Source: Manis javanica
Lineage: Eukaryota > Chordata > Mammalia > Pholidota > Manidae
Direction: 5' to 3'
Length of the DNA: 64,000 bases
Assembly (NCBI RefSeq): GCF_040802235.1
Contig: NC_133166.1
Location: 113,412,991-113,476,990, forward strand
The number at the start of each line of letters is the position of its first letter. Position 1 is the stretch's first letter. Positions 10,581-21,500 of the stretch are shown piece after piece. The notes beneath the pieces were generated by a model. It was given only the letters and a program-made list of their open reading frames with translations, had not been told where the DNA came from and did no database searches. The position numbers and the translations under genes were made by a program.

Positions 10581-11243
10581 CATTGTCCTAGAATATGCCA
10601 AGGTCTTTCCTGCCTTGAGACTTCCAACTAGCTGCTCCCTGGAATGCTGGGGTTGTTCATTCTCCCACTTCAAGTCACCTTAGGGAGGCCTTTCCACGCC
10701 ACTCTTTCTAGTAACTGATTGTTACTAGAAACACTATCTCTCTAACTCCCTGAGGGTAAAATTGTAGCATTTCCAGAGTATCTCGCCGGCTTTAGTGCAT
10801 TTGCATAACCTCAGGAGTGGAGAGAAGTGCATCTCCATGTCAACGGGTAATTGCCTGGGCAACCAAGGACGTGTCTGAACCTGAGAGTTTAAGGGGAGGC
10901 GCTGGCTGCTGGCCTGCTTGCTTCTGCCAGAGCTGCGGGGGGAGCCGGCCCTGGACTGCAGTTTGTGAGGTATTTTTCCCCAGGATTTCCTCTCCCGGGA
11001 CTTACACTCCCTCTCAAACTGTTCATTGCCTTCATATCACTTTCTACAATCTGTCATTTTGCTACTTCTGAAGCAAGACATTCTCTGTGGCCTTGTGGAT
11101 TATACTCAGGTAACAGCTTCAGCCTGACCCCCACTGGCCCCTCGCGATCTGCCCGCGGGAACTGCTTCTTCCACTGCCCCTGAACAATACGCAGAACCAC
11201 AGAGCCTGTCCGCTCAATCTCTGGTATAGAAAGTCCTCCGAAG
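10581..11243. repeat. Unclassified sequence downstream of the gene, possibly LTR-derived, copy A
   Basis: No open exon recognised. The organisation (a promoter-like TTTGCATAA octamer near 10,800, a GC-rich middle and an abrupt junction to L1) recalls a solo LTR, but I cannot find clean terminal dinucleotides or a target duplication. Copy B has the same at 43,265-43,927. Confidence 0.3.
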
Positions 11244-11783
11244 TTTATTTTAAATGAAGTTTCTTCTATGTGGTACATATGCACCATGGAATATTATTCA
11301 GCCATAAGAAACAAACAGATCCTACCATTTGCAACAACATGGATGGAGCTGGAGGGTATTGTGCTCAGTGAAATAAGCCAGGTGGATAAAGACAAGTGCC
11401 AAATGATTTCCCTCATTTGCGGAGTGTAACAGCAAAGCAAAACTGAAGGAACAAAACAGCAGCAGATTCACAGACTCCAAGGGACTAGCGGTCACCAAAG
11501 GGGAGGGGTGGGGGAGTGCGGGTGGGTTCGGAGGGAGAAGGGGATTGAGGGGTATTATGATTGGCACACATGGTGTGGGGGGGATCACAGGGAAGACAGT
11601 GTAGCACAGAGAAGCAAATAGTGACTCTGTGGCATCTTACTCCACTGATGGACAGTGACTGCAGTGGGGTATGGGGGGGCTTGATAATATGGATGAATGT
11701 AGTAACCACAGTTTTTCATGTGAAACCGTTATAAGAGTGTCTATCAATAATACCTTAATAAAAATAAAAAATAAAATACATAA
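11244..11783 (+). repeat. 5'-truncated L1 3' end, copy A
   Basis: It begins inside the ORF2 C-terminal codons (the phrase for 'YTMEYYSAI' near 11,280), has the G-rich 3' UTR and ends in an AATAAAAATAAA tail. Same subfamily as the full-length L1. The reverse complement provides an AATAAA for the minus-strand gene near 11,244. Confidence 0.85.
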
Positions 11784-11852
11784 AAGGGACTTACATCAAG
11801 CCCCACAGCAACCTGGGATGATAACTAAGGGTCTGATACTCCTCAAGTGGCA

Positions 11853-12305
11853 GGTAACAAATCCTACCATTTGCAGCAACATGGATGGAGCTGGAGGGTA
11901 TTATGCTCAGTGAAATAAGCCAGGCGGAGAAAGACAAGTACCAAATGATTTCACTCATCTTTGGAGTCTAAGAACAAAGCAAAAACTGAAGGAGCCTAAC
12001 AGCAGCAGATTCACAGAACCCAAGAATTGACTAACAGTTACCAAAGGGAAAGGGTCTGTGGGGGATGGGTGGGAAGGGAGGGATAAGGGGAGAAATGGGC
12101 ATTATGATTAGCACACTAATGTGGGGGGGCACGGGGAGGGCAGCACATCACAGAGAAGACAAGCAGTGGTTCCAGAGCATCTTACTATGCTGATGGACAG
12201 TGACTGTAATGGGGTATGTGGGGGGGACTCGATAATGGGGACAATCTAGTAACCACAGTGTTGCTCATGTAAGTGTATATTAATCACACCAAAATATTAA
12301 AAAAA
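11853..12305 (+). repeat. Second 5'-truncated L1 3' end, copy A
   Basis: Starts in the last ORF2 codons ('CAACATGGATGGAGCTGG' near 11,876), followed by the G-rich 3' UTR and a weak A tail at 12,296-12,306. It lies 33 bp from the stop codon of the ANTXRL-like gene, so antisense L1 sequence would form that gene's 3' UTR. Confidence 0.85.
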
Positions 12306-12338
12306 CAATACGGGGATTTGGGTGCCGTAGAGATCGCG

Positions 12339-12557
12339 TCATGGGCTGAGACTTTCAGAGCTGCTTTCCAGAGCCTCCAGGTTGCAGCAGGTATGAATGG
12401 CATCATTCCGCTGGTAGCGAATGGGTTGCGCACGCTGGCACCATGAGCAGATTTTGCTGAAGTGGGAGCAATGGACGCTGGGTCGATGGTAGATCCACGT
12501 GCCGCAGGACAACGACTCACAATGGGGCATCATTAGGGGGACGGCAGAATCACACCT
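12339..12557 (-). CDS. ANTXRL-like copy A, last exon (cytoplasmic tail)
   Basis: 219 nt with stop TGA, acceptor TCTCCCCAG. It encodes a tail rich in Cys and His, with [19 protein letters not shown] and the end [14 protein letters not shown]. It resembles the end of ANTXR tails (QPAKYPLNNAYHT aligns with [13 protein letters not shown]). Starts in phase 0, compatible with exon 14. The stop lies 33 bp from an antisense L1. Confidence 0.75.
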   Translation of the reverse strand, partial: RCDSAVPLMMPHCESLSCGTWIYHRPSVHCSHFSKICSWCQRAQPIRYQRNDAIHTCCNLEALESSSESLSP

Positions 12558-15500
12558 CTGGGGAGAAGAGGAGAGAGAGAAAATGTCACTGACAAGCCAC
12601 TGGAATTGGGGGCTGAAGGCTGTGGTTTCCCTCACTCCTGGGGTGGCCAGGTTCCTTGTCTTCTCAAGCCCACCCTTGTCCTAATGGCCCGAGTTCCACG
12701 GATACACACCCAGGTCTGCCTAGCGGCACCGTGTAGCATGCTAACATCAGGCTTCCGAGAACCTGTCTGTCCCACATGCAGCCTCAGAGCGCAGTCTGCC
12801 CATATCCTGTCCTGGGCGCCTCTGTCTCTGGCCGGAAGTCCACACTCACCTTCCTGTGTGCCTACTGCCTGGCCGGGCCCTTGGCCTCCCTGCTCAGGCC
12901 TCCTCGAGCGTCTCCTCTCCCCTGGGCACCTGGCTCTGCCCTATCCTACTCCAGGCCTCACACAACCACCCTCCCCGAGAAGCAGCTCCTGGCAGCTGCC
13001 ACCTTCAGCTGTGCTTCCCCTCTGCCCGGGCCTCCAGCCCCGGGGCCCAGCTGGCTTGCTAGACTCCTCACCACCACGCCCTGCCCTTGTCAGCAGCCTG
13101 GCCTGCGTGCACGCAAAGCCTGTGACCCTGCCCTGCATGGGGCAGGCACTGTGGCAGAATGAACCCCAGCAAGGGGCTTCTATCTCTGGCAGGTGTGTTT
13201 TGGGCTCCCCGGGGCCCCACACTGCCTGCAGGGAGAGCAGGACGGCTCTCAGCTGCCCCTTGACACTTAGGAGGACTTAATGGATCTGTCAAAACTAATG
13301 TAGAATCAGGGAGACAGTGGCAGAGCCTGACAGACACCGCAGGGCTCTTTCTTTCTCAACACCTGCAACCGGGAGCCCATCCACCCCTGTCATCTCCGGG
13401 CCTTGCAGGACGGGGTTCTCCTCACTGCGTGGGGCCCAGGTTCTGGGGTGGGGGGTACTTCAGGCCCCTCCTCCAGGCGCCCGTCTCCCTTCCTCAGTGG
13501 GTTCCCGGGACCCTGCAGTCCTCTCCCTCACTCTGCTGAGGGGACGTCTGCAGGAGCAGCAGGTGACACTCTGCTTTTTGGGGAGTGTTCATGGCAGGAA
13601 GAACTTGGCACAGAACTTCCATGGTTTTTCCTGACCTGGGCGAGCTGTGCCATCCCGTGTGTTCTCACCAATCCACCCAAGGGCCGAGGAAGCCCAAGCT
13701 TGGCTGGAGCGGACGACAAGCTCTGCCAGCACCGCGGACGGGGGCACCTGTCGGGCAGCCACCCACATCCAGAAGCCTGGGCCCGTGATAAGGGGAGACC
13801 CGGGGACGGGGACCAGCTGGGGGTGGGGAATATGGGCCCTCACGCCTTTTCTCTGTCCCAGGCCTCTAGGGCCCGTATGGTGTCCTTACTGTGATGCCGG
13901 GTGATCAAAGCCCAGCACCCATAACCTCACCACCACAGAAGCCAGGCCTTCTGGGCCCGTGTCTGTGGGGCAGGAGCCGCCTGCCCCTGGCCGCCCTCGG
14001 CCCAGCCTGGGGCATCAGCACCTGTCTAGGGCCCTTCTCACCTCTGGTACCTTCATCTTCTCTTTATCAGGATTCCTACAGCACGATCCAATGACCGAGG
14101 GGCACTTCTGGGCCAGTGCGGCTGGGCTCTAGAAGGAGAAAACAGTGTCTGCTTCTTGGCGGGCAGCTCCTGGGGTAGGGACACTGTGGCTGTTGCCCTG
14201 CACCTGTCACTTCCTGGCCACTCCGCCAGTGTTTGCTGGGAGAACTCAAGGACCGAGGGGCAGCACCGTGTCCCTTAGGAGAGAGCCGCCCTAGTGCAAA
14301 CCCGGCAAACTCTTAGTTTGCAAATAAGGCTGCTCCCCAAAAGGGCAAGAAATTCTATCACCTCGCCTTCGTTCCCGGGGCAGCCCTCCTTAGAGAAGCC
14401 TGGCCCTGGGACTCTGGGACTCAGAGGAGGGGACCAGGTCTGAAACCGAGCCCCTTTACCATAACCCACCTGCGTCCTATGGAAGACCCTCCTACACACA
14501 GGCGTTTGAACAAAAGCCCCTTGTCTCAGAGGGAATCACAGCAGTTGCTGAAACAGGCCCCTGAGTTGCTCATTCAGTGACAGAGGCCCTCGGTCAGGCT
14601 CTGAAGGGAGCACGAGAAGGGTGTCCTCTGTGTGACACTGGGAGCCCCACATCTTATAGGGGGCCCACCATGGCCCTGTCACCCTCTTCTGCCAGCTCTC
14701 CCTGCCCAGGTCATGAGGGCTGGGGGTGGGGGAGACTGCCCTAGGCTGCGGGGGGGCTCACTGTGAAGGCCAGTGTGCCCGCAGGCTCTGACACCATCAC
14801 AACCAAAGCAAACACGACCTACCTTGTGTGGTGCTGGTGGTGGCTTCTGGGAAATAGAAAGATGGAGTGATAAACACAGGTTGGAAGGCTCTGGCTCAGC
14901 CTTGTACACAGGAGGGGGCCTGCTCTGCAGCAGAGGGACAGAGCAGGGCCTTGGGTGTCCACCTGAGTGCTCGCTGCGTCTGGGTCTGTGGCCGGCTGGC
15001 TCCACCTGCCTGCGCTGAGCCCACCCTTCCCCGTGGGTCCCCGGGGAGACATTCAGCCTAGGATGCCTGGTGCTGCTGCAGGCGTCTAACGGGGGGTTTT
15101 CATCAGCACCCTGTACGTCTTATGAAGACAAGAGATCCTCCCCTTCCCTTCCTGCTCCTCCCCCCTTCCTCCGCACACCCTGAACCGCCCCTGTGCCCGG
15201 CCCTCAGGGAAGTCCACCCGGCACCCTGGCTTCCTGTCTTCAGGCCCCCAGTGTGCAGACCTCAGGCCTTCCGGCGTCTTGCTGGGGCTGCGCCCTCACA
15301 CCCCCGGGGTCCTTCCTCCCACAGTGCTCCCGGGCCTGCCCTTGGGAGCCCAGCTAGCCGGGCCTCTGCGCCCGCCCTACCCGGGGCCCGCCTCTGCCCT
15401 CTGCTGTTGCCCTGGTTAGGCAGCACAATGACCACATGCCATGAAGGTGACATTTTCCCCCAGTACCCCAGGGACCAAGGCCCATCGAGACACCAGTCCT

Positions 15501-18500
15501 GGAGCTGCCATGGCAGGAATGGGGGCACTTCACTTCTGTCCCCTGCCCAGCCTGGCGCCCAGCCCTGACGACTGGGCCCTGAGTAGTGACTGGGAAGGAA
15601 GGACAGGGCTCCAGAGATGGGCAGAGGCCATGTGTGTTTTTAAAGGCACAGCTGCCCCAGAGGAGAGCAATCGGGGGACACCTGGCCTTCCCTTTGGGGC
15701 CATCGCTGCCCAGGCAGGGTGTGTGCTTTCCTCCAATCCACAGCAGAGGCCCCTCCCTGGCCTTTGTCCCTGTGGGTCCTTCAGAAGCCTGAGTCAGGGC
15801 CTGGGGTCACTTCTCCTCAGGGGTAAGCCCCTCAGAGGCCAGGCTGTGTGCCCAGGAATGGGAGGGTGGCTCTGAGCCCCCATGTGCGCAGGTGATGACC
15901 TCAGAACTGACGGGAACCTTCCCACAGGTGGAATCCCGGGGCAGCCAGGAGTCCCCATACTTTGGGGGGCTGGCTGGGGAGTGCCTGGGCCACAGGGCTG
16001 TGTAGTCAGGGGTCACTCACACTTTTACTGCGCCATCGCCAGATACAGCAGCAGCACAGCACCAGGAAAAAGGGCAGCGTCAGGAGGGGCACAGCCCAGT
16101 AGAGAGAGTGTAAACTGAGGAACACCCCTCTGGGAGGCCCTCCATCTGACTGAGTATCCTCTTTGTCTTCCGGCCCACCATCTGGAAGGGCTCTTTGTTG
16201 GGCAGGCGGTGGTGTGGCACCCAGTAAGGCAGGTGGGGTCCCCTCCTGAGGAAAGCACACGTGTTAAGTCCTCGTGCACCTGGGCAGCTTCCTGTGGTGC
16301 CCATCACTTGGCATCCCACCCCACACCTCCAAATCCACCTTTCCCCCTTACACTCAGATTACCCCACTCTGAGAGGCCACAGCAGGACTAGGAGCCAGGG
16401 GCTGGGCCCTGAGGGCCCTGAAGCACCCTGGGCCACAGACCCTGCTCAGAGGCTCTGACCCAGAACCCTGCCAGGGTGTCCGGCATCCTCCGTGCTGGGC
16501 CACAGGCAGTGCCCACTGCATGCCCGGGCTGACAGCACAGGGGCCTGGGGAGGTGCCCACCAGTGAAGGCACACAGGGGGTGCAGGGGGGCTCCTGGGGC
16601 CGGGATGAAGGGGGTCTGCAGCATCAGGGCAGCACCCTGGGCCTATCTCCTCATAGCCTGGCCCTCCCTGGCCCCTACCCAGAGCTGCTCAGCCCCTCTG
16701 AGCTGCACTTCCACATCCGGAGGAGCGAGTGAGGGGACACCTGTGAGGTTTAGGGTTCATACCCCATCCTGGTACAGGGCAGGCCCGTAAGGAATGGGGG
16801 CTCCTGTCCTGTTCTTCTTCTTAGTCACGGAGAAGCCCACTGCATCTGTGCAGTCAGGGGCTGCAAGGCCTGAACCGGTCACCCAAGTGCGATGCTTCAG
16901 GGAAGGGGGAGAGGGACAGGGCGAGGTGGAGTCTGTGCCCAGGAGGCAGGGCCGAGGAGAGGGGAGGCCAGGCCAGGGCGGGGGGGAAGCCACTGTGCTG
17001 GGAGTAGACACCGGTTGGCTCCTGAGTTCTTCTCCCAATGTGCCTGTTGAAGGGCGCTTGTCACCAGGTGGGACCCCAATGGGCAAGTGGGTCAGTTCCG
17101 TCTGCTGCCGGGAGCAGACATCCAGGGATAAGTATAAACAGACATGCCCAGGAGTGTCAGTGCTGTCGGAAGCCAGGCGTGGGAGCAGGGGCTGTACCCG
17201 CAGCGGGGCCCGAGCACCAGTGCAGTGGAATTCACCTCCACTATGCAGGGCCGGAGGGGGTCCCAGCCTCCAGGGCTCCTGGGTCTGAGACCCCAGTTTT
17301 GAGGGCCTGGACTCTAGCTCCCTGCACACAGCCTCCAGCCTCCACCCCCCACCTAAGCCAGACCCAGAGGGAGCTCTGAACTCCCCACCAGGAGACCCAG
17401 GCCAGGGAGGCGGCAAGGTGGGAGTCAAGGGGCCGCTCTCAGCACTGTCCCGGAGTCTGCTTGGAGCTCCAAGTGCAGGGTGCCATGTGCCTTCAGGGAC
17501 CCTGGGCTTGCAACAGGGCAGAGGAGCTGCACGGCCGCAGACACCTTCACAGGGGTACCCCGAGGGCACTTCTGAAGCCTGAGCGGGGGCACCGCTCCCC
17601 AGGGAAAGGTTCAGGGGCTGCCGTGGCTGTGAGGTGCTGCCCAGGTGCCCAGCTGCCCAAGCGACTTGCTGGGCCTGCCCTGGACACTGTTCCTGCCTTT
17701 GGCTTCCCAGTGTGTCTCCCTGTCCGGGGATGCACAGAGTACAGTCCCAGGGGGCGGCAGTAGTCTCACCCTGGACGTCGCACAGGTCGTCCTGCTGATC
17801 TCTAAATCCTTCTTGATGAAGGTGAGGCCATTATCCAGGCTGATATCGATGAGGACGGCCCTAGAGCACAGAAAGGGCAGACGGTGACCCGCAGCCCAGA
17901 CGGTGACCCGCAGCCCAGACGGCACCGTGCGTGCGCTTGGCTCAACCTGCACCCGACCGTGGTCCTCGTTGTAACAGCTCTGATCAGCGGGCATTCAGGA
18001 CCCTGAGTAGGGGGCAGCACGGGGCAGGAGGGCCCACCCCAGGACAGACGAGGCCCCCTGTGCAATGAAGGCTGAGCAGGCCGTGAGGAGCCCTGCAGGG
18101 CCTAGATGCCCTCGTGGCCACGGGCCAAGTGGCCAGGCGGGCTGTTTGGTGTCACCTCCCAAACTCTTTTCCATGACAGAGCATGCTGGCTTGTCCCTGA
18201 AAGGTGCCTGGGCCACAGGTACCGTCCCTGGGGCCCGGCACCTCTTGCATCCTGCCCTCCTTGACAGAGCCTGGGTGACAGGGGATCACCGCCCCTCAGG
18301 GGACCACCCGCACAGGTGGGTGCAGAGGAAGCCCTGAGCCCTCCCAGAACTGGTGTGAGCAGCTCCTCCAGAGGACGCATCACGCACGCTGGTCCCGCCA
18401 TAGTGCCCATAACTGACCACATTCCCTGAGCTTTACGCTTACCGGCCCTGATTATTCATCTCCAGTCCTGGGCAGGTAACGGAGGTGTCTTCCACCGATA

Positions 18501-21500
18501 AAGCCTTCATTCCTGGAAGAAAGTGACACGCAAATAATGTCAATGGACATGTCCCCACATCCCCGACGCCCCTCCTGTGGCCCTTGGCAAGCAGAGCTCG
18601 CCCCTTGGCGGATGTCGGCTTCCGTTCTCTGCCTGCCTGGGAGCACCTGCCTCACACCAAGTGCCGTGCTGCTGACCCGACTGTCATTTCAGCTGCGACC
18701 TTCTGAACATTCTTACCCTTCGTTGGAGCTCAGAATGAAAACTCAATGCTAAGTATGGTCAGGGGAAAGGATTGGTGTCTGGGTGGGGAAAGGCTAGGAT
18801 TAAATGGGCAAAAATACCCAAAGCGGTGCAAACTGACTTTCCCGTTGGATGTGCCCAGTCCGGAGAGGAGGAGGATGGGACGGCAGCCCAGCACGCAGAG
18901 GGGCCTGGACAGGCACGAGCGACTGGAAAGGAGTTTTCAAACCAGTATTACATGCACGGGATGAACTCCCATTTATTAGTGTCCTCTCTAATTTCTCTTA
19001 AGAGTGTCCTTCACTTTCTTGGTTAGGTTCATTTCTAGGTAGTTTATTCTTTTTGATGCATTTGTGAATGGAATTGTTTTCCTGATTTCTCTTTCTGCTA
19101 GTTCATCATTAGGGTATAGGAATGCAACAGATTTCTGTGTACTAATTCTGTATCCTGAGAATTGGCTGAATTCAGATATTAGTTCCAGTAGTTTTGGAAT
19201 GGAGCCTTTAGGGTTTTTTATGGCATCATCTTTCAATCTCAAGTGAACACACCATCCTGGCAGACCTGGCAGAGACTCAGAGCCCTGGGGCTGCGTCGAC
19301 TTCCCTCCCATAGACTCATGGACTCGAGTCCTTGCCTCCCAAGGGAAGGGAGAGCCCAGGAAAGGGCGGGGGTGCATCTCTTAGGGTGCACCCCACCCAA
19401 AACCCCACCAGGGCTACAGGACAGGCTGCTCCCGGGGGTATGATGGTGCTGGGGATCGATTCAGTCCTGGGCACGAGCGGCAGGTGCCCAAGCACCCAGC
19501 CAGTGACCCCTTCCACTGTCCATGCTGCTGGTTTTTGGGGTGTGCACAGTGAATGGCCAGCATGGGCCCTGGTTTGCTGGGGGACAGCTGTCACCGGGGG
19601 ACAGGAGGGGCTGCTTACGGATGATTTCCTTCCCAGTGCGAAACTGACAGACAACGTCATCGTTGCGGACGCCCTGAAAACCTTTTCCAATAACCTTGAC
19701 GGTCTTTTTCCCTGCAAGAGTAATATCCAGACGTCTGTGTGGGGAAGCGTGGCGGTGTTTTCCTCAGATCACAGCTATGGCAGGCCGCCCCCACAACAGA
19801 ATTCCCATGAACCCTTGGGGCGTGCAGCTGTAGCTGAACCCACATCTGGGCAACCCCCTGGCCAAATCTTCTCCTTTCGGTCATTGACGGCGTACTCCCG
19901 GGAGCCTGGGCTGGGTGCAGTCTTAGGTGCCTCTCCCCACTTCCCATGACCCACGAAGTCCATCCATTAAAGGCCCCCAGCCTAGTTCCCTCCATAGGTG
20001 CAAACCCAGCCAGGGGTTTCTGCTCTGAAATCCCGACGTGCCCCCTAATGGGCGCAGGCAGGGACCAGGCAACCCTGAGACTATACACATTCACACCACA
20101 TGTGCCACACGCGCCACACACACACACACACGGTGCGCTCATACACACCACACAGACTGGAACCACATACAACACTCCCACCACACACATGGCACATTCA
20201 CAAAACACACACACACACACTCCTGCGTTTACAACAGCGACCCCAGTTATCACCTCTAGTGCACAGAGAGGAGAAGTCCACAGACGTAATCTCTACACAA
20301 GACCTGGCTATGAGCTGCAGTAGAGAGAGAGAGGAGTGGCAGGGTCACGGGCGTGGACGGCGGGGGCGCGGCGTGCAGCCCCCTCCATCCCCCTCACTCA
20401 CGGGGTCAACGATGTCTTCCAGTCCGCTGTATCCAGTGTCCACTGCAAGCACATGACCCACTGTGCCAGCAATTTCCAGGAGCTGAAAGGGAGAGGAGAC
20501 AGCCTGGGCCCACAGCCAGGGGTGATGACCCAGAGGTCCCCGTCCCAGGACACAGACACGGAGGGCTACACCCTGGCACCTCCAGCAGCCCCCGCTCAGG
20601 GGAGGGGAAACTCTTCCACCCTCACCTCTGCTGTGCAGGTCTTACACAACACTTGCTACTCATTCTGAACGGCCACCTTGCACATCTTTCAACTCCCTGG
20701 GCCCAGCCTAAGCGGACAGGCCCCCCCCTACTCCCCAGGGACCTCCTGGTGGGTGGAGGCCCATCGTCTGGGCGACCCTGAGAGCACCGTCTTTGAAGCT
20801 TTCCCCTGCGAGGCTCCCAAGGGACCCCCCCTTCGCTGCTCAGAATTACCTGGTATTTCTGGGAATCTTCCACACCCACGAAATACAGAGTTGCCCCCAA
20901 CTGCCTGGATTTTTCAGCCTGAGAAAGAGGAAGTGTTGGGTATAATAAATTTGGTCCAAATATGTGGACCCAAAGGCTGGTAACAATGGGCTTAACTCAC
21001 TTCAACTTTTGTCTCCGCAAAGGATTCTGGTAGGAGTGGTCCACCTGTCAGCGCGATGATGAGGCTGGGGACCCTCTCTCCTGCGGGAGAGGCAGGGCGT
21101 GACTGGGTCAATGAGAGCAACGGCCACCGGCTTCCAGGACCCGAGCACTGCTCCCCACGCCTCACCCTCCTGGGGAGAGGCCACCCCGACCTGAGCACCT
21201 GCCACCCACATGCCTGGAAGGCTTTGCAGCTTATCATGCAACAAGGAGGGCCTCCAGCCCAGGACCCACTTTGCAGATGAGGAGACTGAGCCCAGCTTAG
21301 GGTTCCTCCTACAGAACTGTCACTTCTCCCAGATGGCACAACCTTAGCCCTGAAAGGCAACTCCAGCAATTTCACAGGAGAAGCGCCAGCCTTCCAGGGG
21401 AGCAAAAGCAGGAGGGGGCACCCCTACTGTGCGCGACTCCCGCCCGACCACGCAGGCCCGTTCCAGCTCTGGGCCTCACCCACAGCTCTCCCGCGGGCAC

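Noticed and set aside
12606-13280. 224-residue plus-strand ORF and neighbours
   Set aside because: Antisense to the tail intron, disrupted in copy B by a 5-bp deletion, and not recognised.
16757-17569. 270-residue minus-strand ORF in the intron between exons 11 and 12
   Set aside because: No similarity to the gene and no bordering splice sites that keep it in frame; the matching copy B ORF is shorter after indels.
18988-19377. 129-residue minus-strand ORF in intron 9
   Set aside because: The part with similarity is L1 ORF2; the rest is intron sequence.
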